Assembly (NCBI GenBank): GCA_934129745.1 | Contig: CAKOWZ010000029.1 | Span: 1-14,938 of the forward strand | Origin: an uncultured Clostridia bacterium | Lineage (GTDB): Bacteria > Bacillota > Clostridia > TANB77 > CAG-508 | DNA: 14,938 nucleotides | Direction of reading: 5' to 3' | In this document: in pieces, positions 7,110 through 13,861 of the stretch | How positions within the stretch are numbered: the first letter of the stretch is position 1 | Layout of the letters: every line of letters starts with the position of its first letter | Made by a program: the position numbers and the translations under genes | Notes under the pieces: model-generated | Told to the model about the DNA's origin: nothing | What the model saw: the letters and a program-made list of their open reading frames with translations, nothing else | Database searches by the model: none

Positions 7110-7835
7110 ATGTCAGGACATTCAAAATGGCACAATATTCAAGCAAAAAAAGGAAAAGCAGATGCTGCAAGAGGAAAAATATTTACAAAACTTGGAAGAG
7201 AAATTTTAGTAGCAGTTAAAAATGGTGGACCAGATCCAGCAGGAAATTCAAAATTAAAAGATGTTATAGCAAAATGCAAAGCTGCAAATATGCCAAATGA
7301 TACAATAAATAATGCAATAAAAAAAGCTTCAGGTGCTGGAAATACAGCAAATTATGAAGAAGTAATATATGAAGGATATGGACCAAATGGTGTAGCTGTT
7401 ATAGTTGAAGGAAGTACAGATAATAAAAACAGAACAGCTGCAGATGTACGTCATGCATTTGATAAATGTGGAGGAAATTTAGGAACATCAGGATGTGTAT
7501 CTTACATGTTTAATAAAAAAGGTGTAATTGTTATAGATAAAGAATCTACATCATTATCAGAAGATGATTTAATGATGTTAGCATTAGAAAGTGGAGCAGA
7601 AGATTTTTCTGCAGAAGATGAAGTTTATGAAATTACAACATCACCAGAAGATTTTTCACAAGTTCGTGAAAAATTAGAGGAACAAGGAATTGAATTCCTA
7701 GAAGCAGAAGTTCAAATGGTTCCAACAACATATACATCATTAGATGAAAACGGTGTTTCTAAAATGGAAAGATTTTTAGATATGTTAGATGATTTAGATG
7801 ATGTAACTAATGTATATCATAACTGGGATGAATAA
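7110..7835 (+). CDS. yebC: YebC/PmpR family protein (TACO1 homologue)
   Basis: A 241-residue cytoplasmic protein with the family hallmark N-terminus MSGHSKWHNIQAKKGKADAARGKIFTKLGREI. It also carries NKNRTAADVRHAFDKCGGNLG near 109-129 and an acidic C-terminal half with LESGAEDF and MLDDLDDVTNVYHN. Family members are usually 240-250 residues, so this one is full length. They were first described as DNA-binding regulators (PmpR). Work on TACO1 and bacterial YebC supports a ribosome-associated role that relieves stalling at proline-rich stretches. The SD AAAGGAGGA (7094-7102 region) is strong, with GGAGG at 7097-7101 and ATG at 7110. It has its own promoter and a terminator, so it is not in the sporulation operon that follows. 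Family call is near certain. Which molecular role applies here cannot be read from sequence. Confidence 0.96.
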   Translation: MSGHSKWHNIQAKKGKADAARGKIFTKLGREILVAVKNGGPDPAGNSKLKDVIAKCKAANMPNDTINNAIKKASGAGNTANYEEVIYEGYGPNGVAVIVEGSTDNKNRTAADVRHAFDKCGGNLGTSGCVSYMFNKKGVIVIDKESTSLSEDDLMMLALESGAEDFSAEDEVYEITTSPEDFSQVREKLEEQGIEFLEAEVQMVPTTYTSLDENGVSKMERFLDMLDDLDDVTNVYHNWDE

Positions 7836-7873
7836 TAACAAATTTAAATTAAATAAGTTCTAAAATAAAAAAT

Positions 7874-7908
7874 AAAAACATACTATATTTTATATAGTAT
7901 GTTTTTTT
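7874..7908 (+). terminator. yebC terminator
   Basis: AAAAACATACTATAT (7874-7888) and ATATAGTATGTTTTT (7892-7906) form a long perfect stem with a TTT loop, running into a T-tract (7902-7908). It ends only five bases before the SD of spoIIIAA. The ATG at 7899 inside its 3' arm is therefore not a credible gene start. Confidence 0.85.
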
Positions 7909-7912
7909 GTAT

Positions 7913-7931
7913 AGGAGTGATTTTGAATATG
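7913..7931 (+). promoter_or_regulatory. SD site that fixes the spoIIIAA start
   Basis: AGGAG (7913-7917) is 11 nt before ATG 7929 and 5 nt before an in-frame TTG 7923. Either could be used. The ATG is preferred, and both exclude the upstream ATG at 7899. Confidence 0.55.
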
Positions 7932-8831
7932 AATAAATTAGAATTACTTAAAAATATGATAATCAAAGGCTTTCCAGATGGATTGATTCAAGCAATGAAT
8001 AATATTAATCTTGAAAAAATTGAAGAAATAAGAATTAGGGTAGACAAGCCTGTTATTTTAAGATGTGGATTAAATGAAATTATTTTAAAATATAAAGTTA
8101 ATACAGATGAGATTTTAAATATTCTACAAACTTTTTGCAGTAATTCTATATATACATATCAAAATCAAATTTGTAGTGGTTTTATAACAATTCCAGGTGG
8201 TCATAGAGTTGGAATTAGTGGTACAACTGTTATTAAAGATGGAAGAGTTTCAAATATTACAAATCTTTATTCTTTAAATATAAGAATTGCTAAAGAAATT
8301 CCAAATTGTAGTATGCCTTTATTACAATATATTATTGATATTTCTAAAAATACTGTTTATAACACATTAATTGTATCACCTCCAGGAGCAGGTAAAACTA
8401 CAATGTTAAGAGATATTGTTAATAAAATTAGTAACGGAATTCCTGAAATAAATTTTATGGGTGTTAATGTATCTGTAATTGATGAAAGAGGTGAAATTGC
8501 AGCAATGCATAGAGGTGTTCCTCAAAATGATGTTGGAATTAGGACAGATGTTCTTGATAATGTTCCAAAAATTATTGGAATTAAAATGGCTGTTAGGTCA
8601 TTAGCACCTAATGTTATTATTGCTGATGAAATTGGAAATAAAGATGATTCAGATGTTATAAATTATGCAGTATGTTCAGGTGTTAAGGGGATTTTTACTG
8701 CACATGGTAATAGTTTACAAGATTTAAAATCAAATCCAGAGATTAGCAAATTGATTAATTTAAGAATTTTTGAAAGAATTATTTTTTTGGATTCAAACAA
8801 AAAAGGGTGTGTGAAAAATGTTATTTTATAA
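7929..8831 (+). CDS. spoIIIAA: Stage III sporulation protein AA, ATPase
   Basis: A 300-residue RecA-like ATPase related to type II and IV secretion motors. In the mother cell it is thought to energise assembly or working of the SpoIIIA-SpoIIQ channel into the forespore. The Walker A motif SPPGAGKTT is at 150-158 (K156), a conserved VIDERGEIA box is at 183-191, and the Walker B-like VIIADEIG ends at D233-E234. The N-terminal domain (EEIRIRVDKPVIL, and GGHRVGISG) is typical of the family. Bacillus subtilis SpoIIIAA is 307 residues, so the length fits. ATG 7929 is chosen, since a longer frame from 7899 would begin inside the yebC terminator without an SD. A spacer of about 250 nt separates it from spoIIIAB, larger than the near-contact seen in Bacillus. 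Confidence 0.93.
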   Translation: MNKLELLKNMIIKGFPDGLIQAMNNINLEKIEEIRIRVDKPVILRCGLNEIILKYKVNTDEILNILQTFCSNSIYTYQNQICSGFITIPGGHRVGISGTTVIKDGRVSNITNLYSLNIRIAKEIPNCSMPLLQYIIDISKNTVYNTLIVSPPGAGKTTMLRDIVNKISNGIPEINFMGVNVSVIDERGEIAAMHRGVPQNDVGIRTDVLDNVPKIIGIKMAVRSLAPNVIIADEIGNKDDSDVINYAVCSGVKGIFTAHGNSLQDLKSNPEISKLINLRIFERIIFLDSNKKGCVKNVIL

Positions 8832-9065
8832 ATTTATTTTTATATAAATTATTTTAATTATGATATGAGTATTATGTAATGTAATAATATTAGATTATAT
8901 GTTTTATATAAGATAATAATGTTTCATATGTTCTAAATTCAAAAAATGTGAATATATTATATAATACAATGAAATAAATTTAAGGTTTTGCTGATTGAAA
9001 ATAATATAAAGGCAAAAAATATAGATTTTTAAAATTATAAGTTACTAAAATTATAAATTTACAAA
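8832..9065 (+). other. A+T-rich spacer between spoIIIAA and spoIIIAB, no gene seen
   Basis: This stretch is almost entirely A and T, with stops in all frames and no SD until the one for spoIIIAB. I found no convincing hairpin terminator, repeat, or sigma-E or sigma-A promoter. TAATATT- and AATACAAT-like boxes occur but not at usable spacing. It may hold a secondary promoter too weak to recognise by eye. Confidence 0.5.
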
Positions 9066-9081
9066 AGAGGTGAAAAAAGTG
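9066..9081 (+). promoter_or_regulatory. SD site that fixes the spoIIIAB start
   Basis: AGAGGTGA (9066-9073) is followed after five bases by GTG 9079-9081. The in-frame GTG at 9070 lies inside the SD itself and has no SD of its own. Confidence 0.7.
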
Positions 9082-9594
9082 TATATTCTAAAATTCATAT
9101 TATTAGCAACAGTTTTTGGTACAAGCACAATAATAGGAATATTAATTTCAAAAAGATATTCTAAAAGAGTGGATATTTTAAAACAATTAAAAAATGGGTT
9201 AAATATGTTTGAGGTTAAAATTGAATTTTCATTTGAAACAATCTCAGACATATTTAGTGAGATTGCAGAAAAATTAGATGATTCTGTTGGTAAAATATTT
9301 TCAGATACAGTTAAAAATATGAATGAAAAAGGAATGTATGCAGGAAAAGCATGGGAAAAATCAATTGATATGAATTGTGAAAACTTAAAAAAAGAAGATA
9401 TTATTTGTATAAAATCTTTGGGAAAAATGCTTGGGAAAACAGATGTTGATGGACAAATAAGCCAAATAAAATTGGTTAGCAATTTTTTGGACAAACAGAT
9501 TAGTGAAGCTTGTGAAGATAAAAATAAAAATGAGAAAATGTATCAAAAATTAGGTGCCATTATTGGTGCAGTTATTGTTATTGTTTTGATTTGA
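9079..9594 (+). CDS. spoIIIAB: Stage III sporulation protein AB
   Basis: A 171-residue membrane protein, exactly the length of the B. subtilis protein when the GTG at 9079 is used. The N-terminal membrane helix (ILKFILLATVFGTSTIIGILI) is followed by SKRYSKRVDILKQLKNGLNMFEVKI, a cytoplasmic helical domain with GKMLGKTDVDGQ near 122-133. A C-terminal helix, NEKMYQKLGAIIGAVIVIVLI, ends the protein. The NEKMY-K-LG motif is diagnostic. The fold relates to GspF/PilC-type platform proteins, so it probably anchors the SpoIIIAA ATPase to the outer forespore membrane complex (family knowledge). It starts 247 nt after spoIIIAA and is followed by a 112-nt spacer with a hairpin before spoIIIAC. Confidence 0.92.
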   Translation: MYILKFILLATVFGTSTIIGILISKRYSKRVDILKQLKNGLNMFEVKIEFSFETISDIFSEIAEKLDDSVGKIFSDTVKNMNEKGMYAGKAWEKSIDMNCENLKKEDIICIKSLGKMLGKTDVDGQISQIKLVSNFLDKQISEACEDKNKNEKMYQKLGAIIGAVIVIVLI

Positions 9595-9641
9595 AATTAT
9601 AAATTATGAAACAGATAAAAAAGACATATTTGATTAATAAA

Positions 9642-9666
9642 AAAAGGTTTATAGGTAAAACCTTTG
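9642..9666 (+). repeat. Hairpin in the spoIIIAB-spoIIIAC spacer
   Basis: AAAGGTTT (9643-9650) pairs with AAACCTTT (9658-9665) across a seven-base loop, flanked by A and TT. The T-tail is too short for an efficient terminator. It may mark a processing site or attenuate readthrough inside the operon (inference). Confidence 0.4.
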
Positions 9667-9706
9667 TTAAAAACCTAAATTTATTTTACAAGGATTGATT
9701 ACATAT

Positions 9707-9901
9707 ATGAATATTGATTTATTATTTAAAATTGCAGGTGTTGGAATTTTAGTTGCAGTATTACACCAAGTTTTAGCAAAAGCAGGAAGAGAAGATCAAG
9801 CAATGATGACAACTTTGGCAGGATTGGTGATTGTTTTAACAATGGTTATAAAAGAGATTAATACATTATTTAATACTGTGAAAACAATGTTTAATTTGTA
9901 A
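9707..9901 (+). CDS. spoIIIAC: Stage III sporulation protein AC
   Basis: A small membrane protein, 64 residues from ATG 9707 (B. subtilis SpoIIIAC is 68). Two membrane helices are evident: LLFKIAGVGILVAVLHQVL (about 4-22) and TTLAGLVIVLTMVIKEI, separated by a short polar loop with AGREDQAMM. The IAGVGI-VA-LH motif is the family signature. With SpoIIIAD it is thought to form the small inner-membrane export-apparatus-like part of the channel. AAGGA (9690-9694) precedes the ATG by 12 bases, a long but usable spacing. A TTG at 9695 would abut the SD directly and is rejected. It is followed after 27 bases by spoIIIAD. Confidence 0.9.
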   Translation: MNIDLLFKIAGVGILVAVLHQVLAKAGREDQAMMTTLAGLVIVLTMVIKEINTLFNTVKTMFNL

Positions 9902-9928
9902 TTATTAAAAAGGAGTGAGTTACATAAG

Positions 9929-10316
9929 ATGGAAATTGTTAAAATAATAGGAGTTGGACTTATTTCATTAGTTATAATTATTATTTTAAAACAGTACAAG
10001 CCTGAATTTGCAATGTATGCTTCTTTGGCAGCAAGTGTAATAATAATGGTTATGGTATTTGATAAATTATATGATATTGTTAATTTGTTAAATAATTTTG
10101 CAAATAAAACATCAATAAATACACAATTTATTGGACTTTTATTAAAAATCACTGGAATTGCAATTCTCACAGAATTTGCGGTTAGTATTTGCAAAGACTG
10201 TCGGAGAAAGTTCAATTGCAAGTAAAATGGATATTGGCGGAAAAATAATGATAATTACAGTTTCAATACCAATCATTTCAAGTTTATTAGAAACGGTTGT
10301 AAGTGTGTTGCCATGA
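9929..10316 (+). pseudogene. spoIIIAD: Stage III sporulation protein AD, apparent +1 frameshift
   Basis: The frame from ATG 9929 (SD AGGAG 9911-9915) gives the SpoIIIAD N-terminal two thirds, with IIGVGLISLVIIIILKQYKP and YDIVNLLNNFA. It reaches ILTEFAVSICKDC (residue 91) and then runs out of family similarity as RRKFNCK, stopping at 10225. The rest of the protein lies one base ahead: GESSIASKMDIGGKIMII through ETVVSVLP, stop TGA 10314-10316. Dropping one base near C10202 (TGT-C-GGA) restores a 128-residue protein in which KDCGESSIASK matches the B. subtilis KDAGQGAIASK. B. subtilis SpoIIIAD is 133 residues. The restored stop overlaps the spoIIIAE start as ATGA, the usual translational coupling, which supports the downstream frame as real. 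As written the gene encodes only a 98-residue product. Fresh mutation, sequence error and recoding are the three options. Confidence 0.85.
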
Positions 10317-11506
10317 GGAAAAAGCTTAAATTACTAAGGATAATTAAAAAAGTTGTGATTATTTATATTTTATTAGAATTAATATTTGTAATAAATCCAT
10401 TTGGGTACATAAATATAATTGGAGGAGTAAGTAAAGCAGAAGATTATGAAAATCAAATAATTAATACTCAAAAACAAAATCTTGGAATTCAAGAATTTAT
10501 AGAACAATCTCAAAAATATACAGAAAAATCAATGCCAGAAATTGATTTGAATAATCTTTTAACAACAGCTATATCAGGTGGTATTGATAATGTAAAATTA
10601 CTAAAATTATTACTTGGAATTTTAGGAAAAGAAGTTTTAAATTCAGCAGCTATATTAAGTAGCATAATTGTAATTATTGTAATTCATTCTATATTAAAAA
10701 GTATAAGTGATGGTTTAGGTAATACAGGTGTTTCACAAGTTGCATATTATGTTCAATATATAATGATTGTAACACTTGTAATGACAAGCTTTTCACAGAT
10801 TATTATAATGGTTAAAGAATCAATTCAGAATTTAGTATCATTTATAAATTTATTAATTCCAATTTTAATAACTTTAATGGTAACAACAGGAAATATGGTA
10901 TCTGCAACAACAATCGAACCTATAATTTTGTTAATGATAACAGTTATAGGAAATTTTATTGTAAATATTGTAATCCCAATTGTTTTAATATCTACAGCGT
11001 TGGGAATAGTTTCACAAATTTCAGATAAGGTTCAAATTGATAAACTTGCTAAATTCTTTAAATCAAGTACTGTGTGGGTACTTGGAGTTATACTTACATT
11101 GTTTGTTGGTGTTGCCTCATTAGAAGGAAGTTTAAGTAGTAGTATAGATGGTGTTACAGCAAAAACAACAAAAGCTGCTGTTTCAAATTTCATACCAGTT
11201 GTTGGAAAAATCTTAGGTGATGCAGTTGATACTGTAATGGGATGTAGTGTGATTTTGAAAAATGCATTAGGAATGGTTGGGGTTATTATTATAATTGGAA
11301 TTTGTATTATCCCAATTACTAAATTGGTAACATTAATGACAATGTATTATCTTGGTTCTGCTCTTTGCCAACCTATTGCAGATGGAAAAATTATTAAATT
11401 ACTTGGACACATGGGTGATACTTTTAAATTATTACTTGCTATTTTAAGCAGTGTTTCTGTTATGCTGATTATAGGAATTACAATTATTGTTAAGATATCT
11501 GTTTAA
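10313..11506 (+). CDS. spoIIIAE: Stage III sporulation protein AE
   Basis: A 397-residue polytopic membrane protein (B. subtilis SpoIIIAE is 399). A signal peptide-like N-terminus (hydrophobic 13-40, then VSKAED around 39-44) leads to an extracytoplasmic helical part with NTQKQNLGIQEFIEQSQ. About seven hydrophobic segments follow, including AAILSSIIVIIVIHSIL, INLLIPILITLMVTTGN and VWVLGVILTLFVGVASLEG. TAKTTKAAVSNFIPVVGKILGDAVDTVMGC (about 283-312) is the most conserved family block and is intact. It is probably a core permease-like element of the forespore channel. It has no recognisable SD. Its ATG sits in ATGA with the restored spoIIIAD stop, so translation very likely depends on ribosomes finishing spoIIIAD, which the frameshift there would prevent. 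Confidence 0.94.
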   Translation: MRKKLKLLRIIKKVVIIYILLELIFVINPFGYINIIGGVSKAEDYENQIINTQKQNLGIQEFIEQSQKYTEKSMPEIDLNNLLTTAISGGIDNVKLLKLLLGILGKEVLNSAAILSSIIVIIVIHSILKSISDGLGNTGVSQVAYYVQYIMIVTLVMTSFSQIIIMVKESIQNLVSFINLLIPILITLMVTTGNMVSATTIEPIILLMITVIGNFIVNIVIPIVLISTALGIVSQISDKVQIDKLAKFFKSSTVWVLGVILTLFVGVASLEGSLSSSIDGVTAKTTKAAVSNFIPVVGKILGDAVDTVMGCSVILKNALGMVGVIIIIGICIIPITKLVTLMTMYYLGSALCQPIADGKIIKLLGHMGDTFKLLLAILSSVSVMLIIGITIIVKISV

Positions 11507-11514
11507 GAAAAAGT

Positions 11515-11549
11515 GAAACAATTGGGAGAGAAACAATTTGAAACAATTG
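11515..11549 (+). repeat. Three GAAACAATT repeats before spoIIIAF
   Basis: GAAACAATTG at 11515-11524, GAAACAATTT at 11530-11539 and GAAACAATTG at 11540-11549. The last copy is also the left arm of hairpin copy B. They are close-spaced direct repeats in the spoIIIAE-spoIIIAF spacer. Confidence 0.6.
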
Positions 11550-11590
11550 AGGTTGGTAAAACAATTGCCATGACCTAAATTACTTCAAAT
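11536..11590 (+). repeat. 47-nt hairpin element, copy B (inside spoIIIA operon)
   Basis: ATTTGAA (11536-11542) pairs with TTCAAAT (11584-11590), AATT (11545-11548) with AATT (11578-11581), AGGT (11550-11553) with ACCT (11573-11576), and TGG (11554-11556) with CCA (11568-11570). The 11540-11586 core aligns gap-free with 4541-4587. There is no T-tract, so it is not an ordinary terminator. It ends ten bases before the spoIIIAF SD. Confidence 0.6.
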
Positions 11591-11600
11591 TTGCAGGATT

Positions 11601-11617
11601 GGAGGTGCTTAAAAATG
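11601..11617 (+). promoter_or_regulatory. SD site that fixes the spoIIIAF start
   Basis: GGAGGTG (11601-11607) is seven bases before ATG 11615. The in-frame TTG at 11591 lies upstream of this SD and is rejected. Confidence 0.75.
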
Positions 11618-12259
11618 CAATTTATTAATAATTGGACTCAAGGAATAATAATATCAGTTATTATTGCAACCATAATTGAAATGATTTTACCAAATAATGG
11701 GAATGGAAAATATGTAAAAGTTGTAATTGGAATTTTTGTTTTATTTACAATAATTTCTCCTGTTATTGGAAAATTGAAAAATGGTAATACAGATTCTGTA
11801 AATCTTGAATCATATATTGATAATCAATCAAGTAAAAGTGTTGAAACATCAAGTATAAGTATGAATAATCAAGACACAATTAAAAATATTTATCAAGAAA
11901 ATTTGAAAATAGATATAAAATCAAAAATAGCTCAAAAAGGATATGTAATTGATGAAATTAATTTAGAAATTTTAGATAATAGTGAATATAGTTTAAATAA
12001 AATAGATTTTAAGGTCATATCTAAAAACAGTAATTCTAATTACAGTGAAAATAATGGAAATCAGGTTCAAAATTCTTCGAATAATACAACTACAATTGTT
12101 GAAAATATAGAAAATATAAAAATTAGTTTAGGCGGAAGTAGTAAAGATAATGGAAAAAAAGAGGAGGCATCTATTATTAGTGAAAGTGAAAAACGTAAGT
12201 TAAAACAGTATTTGAGTAGTGTGTATGAGGTAAATGAAAATAATATATCAATTAGGTAA
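11615..12259 (+). CDS. spoIIIAF: Stage III sporulation protein AF
   Basis: A 214-residue protein (B. subtilis SpoIIIAF is 206). Two membrane helices lie near residues 8-24 (GIIISVIIATIIEMILP) and 32-49 (VKVVIGIFVLFTIISPV), with the family motif MILPNNGNGKYVKVVIG between them. A soluble domain follows, including QENLKIDIKSKIAQKGYVIDEINLEI, then a low-complexity Asn/Ser-rich segment (about 140-170). The C-terminal block EKRKLKQYLSSVYEVNENNISIR is typical of the family. The soluble part belongs to the ring-building motif group, so it may form a ring between the two membranes. ATG 11615 is chosen from its SD. It is separated from spoIIIAE by 108 nt holding repeats and a hairpin. Confidence 0.93.
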   Translation: MQFINNWTQGIIISVIIATIIEMILPNNGNGKYVKVVIGIFVLFTIISPVIGKLKNGNTDSVNLESYIDNQSSKSVETSSISMNNQDTIKNIYQENLKIDIKSKIAQKGYVIDEINLEILDNSEYSLNKIDFKVISKNSNSNYSENNGNQVQNSSNNTTTIVENIENIKISLGGSSKDNGKKEEASIISESEKRKLKQYLSSVYEVNENNISIR

Positions 12260-12300
12260 ATAAAAATAATATATTAATTAAATAATTAGGAAATAATTTT

Positions 12301-12316
12301 AGGAGGTGATAATTTG
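12301..12316 (+). promoter_or_regulatory. Near-perfect SD and TTG start of spoIIIAG
   Basis: AGGAGGTGAT (12301-12310), complementary to the 16S rRNA tail over its full length, sits seven bases from the end of AGGAGG to TTG 12314-12316. It is the only credible initiation site for spoIIIAG, but its frame is not the main coding frame. Confidence 0.75.
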
Positions 12317-12947
12317 AGTGATATAAAAACAAAGCTTTTGGCTAAATTTGAGAAAAATCGGAAATAAAAAATCTATAGAAAATTTAGTGGTTTTTGTAAT
12401 TATTTTGGTAGCTACAATAATTTTTATTAATTATATTTGGAATGGTGATAAAAAGAAAAATAATAATCCAAGTTCAAATCAAAATACAATTTTAGCAGAA
12501 AATACAAATCAACCAGTAAATATTACAAATAATGGTGAAAGTGATGTTTCTGGGAATATGGGGAATTCATTAGAAAAACAACTTGAAAATATCTTAAAAA
12601 ATCTTGAAGGAGTAGAAGATGTTAATGTATTAATTACATATTCTGAAACAAATAAAATTGTACCAATGTATAATGAAGATAATAGTCAAAGCACAACCAA
12701 AGAAGAAGATACTCAAGGTGGAGTTAGGACAATAAATGAAAATTCTACTAAAAAAGAGGTTGTTTATCAAGAAAATAATGGACAAAAAAATATTGTAACT
12801 AGTACAGTTGTGACACCTGAAATAAAAGGTGCAGTAATTCTTGCTAAAGGTGCAAATAATGGAGATGTTAAAAGTAATATTATACAAGCTGTTGAAGCAG
12901 CAACAGGGCTCCCTACACATAAGATACAAGTTTTTGAAATGAAATGA
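12314..12947 (+). CDS. spoIIIAG: Stage III sporulation protein AG, apparent frameshift near its start
   Basis: The body of the protein is read from 12348 in its frame: a membrane helix (ENLVVFVIILVATIIFINYIW), an Asn/Ser-rich linker, then a ring-building domain. That domain holds LEKQLENILKNLEGVEDVNVLITY, a long beta-rich insertion with GGVRTINENSTKKEVVYQENNG, and GAVILAKGANNGDVKSNIIQAVEAATGLPTHKIQVFEMK. This is SpoIIIAG, whose rings span the space between mother cell and forespore. The SD and TTG at 12301-12316 open a different frame (MSDIKTKLLAKFEK) that stops at 12365-12367. In the main frame there are stops at 12315 and 12324, and only a TTG at 12348 without an SD. Removing one A from the five-A run 12353-12357 joins the two as KFEKIGNKKSIENL and gives 210 residues (B. 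subtilis 229). As written, expression would need initiation at 12348 or recoding. Confidence 0.85.
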
Positions 12948-12988
12948 GTTATATAAGATTTTTATTAAAATAGAAAGGAAAATATATT

Positions 12989-13687
12989 ATGAAAATTTTA
13001 AAAAGAAATCAAATTATTATTTCTGTATTAGCTCTAATGCTAATAACAGTTGGGTATATGAGTTTTACTTCTAACAGTGAAAATGCATTACAAACAGCAA
13101 ATTTGGTAGATTCTGAGAAAATGGCTGGAATTGGAGATGCTAAATTGGTAAATAGTAATGATATTGAAGAAGAAAGCTCGATTAGTTCTGAAGAAAATGA
13201 CAATAGTTCAGATGCAAATGCTATTGTTGATAATAAAGAAAGTGATAGTGTTAAAAATACGGAATCCTCTGAAACAAGTACATCAACAGGTGTAACAACA
13301 GTTAATTCAAATAATTATTCTAATGTTGAAAATGGAGATTCTAAAAATTATTTTGTTGCATCAAGATTAGAAAGAGATAAAATGTATTCACAAATGTTAG
13401 AAAGTTATCAAAAATTGGCTGAAGATACAGCAGTTCCAGCAGAACAAAAAAATATTTCAACTCAAGAGATTTCTAATATAAATAATAGAAAAAATGCTAT
13501 AATGATAGCTGAAAATTTAATAAAAAATTTGGGATTTGAAGATGTTGTTATTTTTGTTAATAACAATAGTACTAGTGTTATTGTTAAATCTGAAAATTTA
13601 TCAGAAGCTGATGTAGCTCAAATTCAGAATATTGTGTGTAGAGAAGTTGGGGTTGAAGTTGGAAGTATACATATTAGTTTGAAGTAA
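12989..13687 (+). CDS. spoIIIAH: Stage III sporulation protein AH
   Basis: A 232-residue protein (B. subtilis SpoIIIAH is 218), the mother-cell partner of forespore SpoIIQ in the engulfment zipper and channel. One N-terminal membrane helix (about residues 8-26, IIISVLALMLITVGYMSF) is followed by an acidic Ser/Asn-rich linker (55-110). The YscJ/FliF-like ring-building domain begins YFVASRLERDKMYSQMLESYQKLAED and closes with NLIKNLGFEDVVIFVNNNSTSVIVKSENLSEADVAQIQNIVCREVGVEVGSIHISL. The frame is clean. GAAAGGAA (12973-12980) is the SD, eight bases before the ATG. It lies 41 nt after spoIIIAG and ends the operon. No strong terminator follows, only an 8-bp hairpin at 13747-13767 without a T-run. 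Confidence 0.94.
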   Translation: MKILKRNQIIISVLALMLITVGYMSFTSNSENALQTANLVDSEKMAGIGDAKLVNSNDIEEESSISSEENDNSSDANAIVDNKESDSVKNTESSETSTSTGVTTVNSNNYSNVENGDSKNYFVASRLERDKMYSQMLESYQKLAEDTAVPAEQKNISTQEISNINNRKNAIMIAENLIKNLGFEDVVIFVNNNSTSVIVKSENLSEADVAQIQNIVCREVGVEVGSIHISLK

Positions 13688-13861
13688 TTATAATATTGTA
13701 GTTGGAATTGTTTTAATGATTATAGGTATTAAAAAACTTATGTTCATTCATCAAAAAAATTGATGAAAAAATATTTGGAGAAAATATAAATGATTGATTT
13801 TTGGCTTGTTTTGATGTATCATATTAATAAATTATAAAATCAGAAAGGAACGAAGTAAAAA

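Noticed and set aside
7899..7928. ATG 7899 as start of spoIIIAA
   Set aside because: It sits in the 3' arm of the yebC terminator with no SD. The SD at 7913-7917 lies downstream of it.
8862..8975. Sigma-E promoter in the spoIIIAA-spoIIIAB spacer
   Set aside because: AATATT- and AATACAAT-like boxes are present, but the spacing between any -35 and -10 candidates is wrong (for example 6 nt), and such boxes are expected by chance in this base composition.
9070..9072. GTG 9070 as start of spoIIIAB
   Set aside because: It is part of the SD AGAGGTGA that serves GTG 9079. Starting at 9079 gives 171 residues, the length of the Bacillus protein.
9695..9706. TTG 9695 as start of spoIIIAC
   Set aside because: It directly abuts the only SD (AAGGA 9690-9694), leaving no spacing. 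ATG 9707 begins at the conserved region.
10190..10210. Programmed +1 frameshift in spoIIIAD
   Set aside because: There is no stop codon at the shift site, no prfB-like slippery sequence, and tRNA-Cys on TGT would pair poorly after slipping to GTC. Mutation or sequence error is more likely, so recoding is kept only as a test alternative.
13747..13767. Hairpin TTCATCAA/TTGATGAA as terminator of the spoIIIA operon
   Set aside because: The stem is 8 bp and followed by A residues rather than T on the + strand, so it does not meet terminator criteria.
13811..13838. TTGATG-N16-TATAAA as promoter of queH
   Set aside because: Its predicted start near 13845 would fall within the SD (13842-13849) and remove part of it, so it is not a good fit for this gene.
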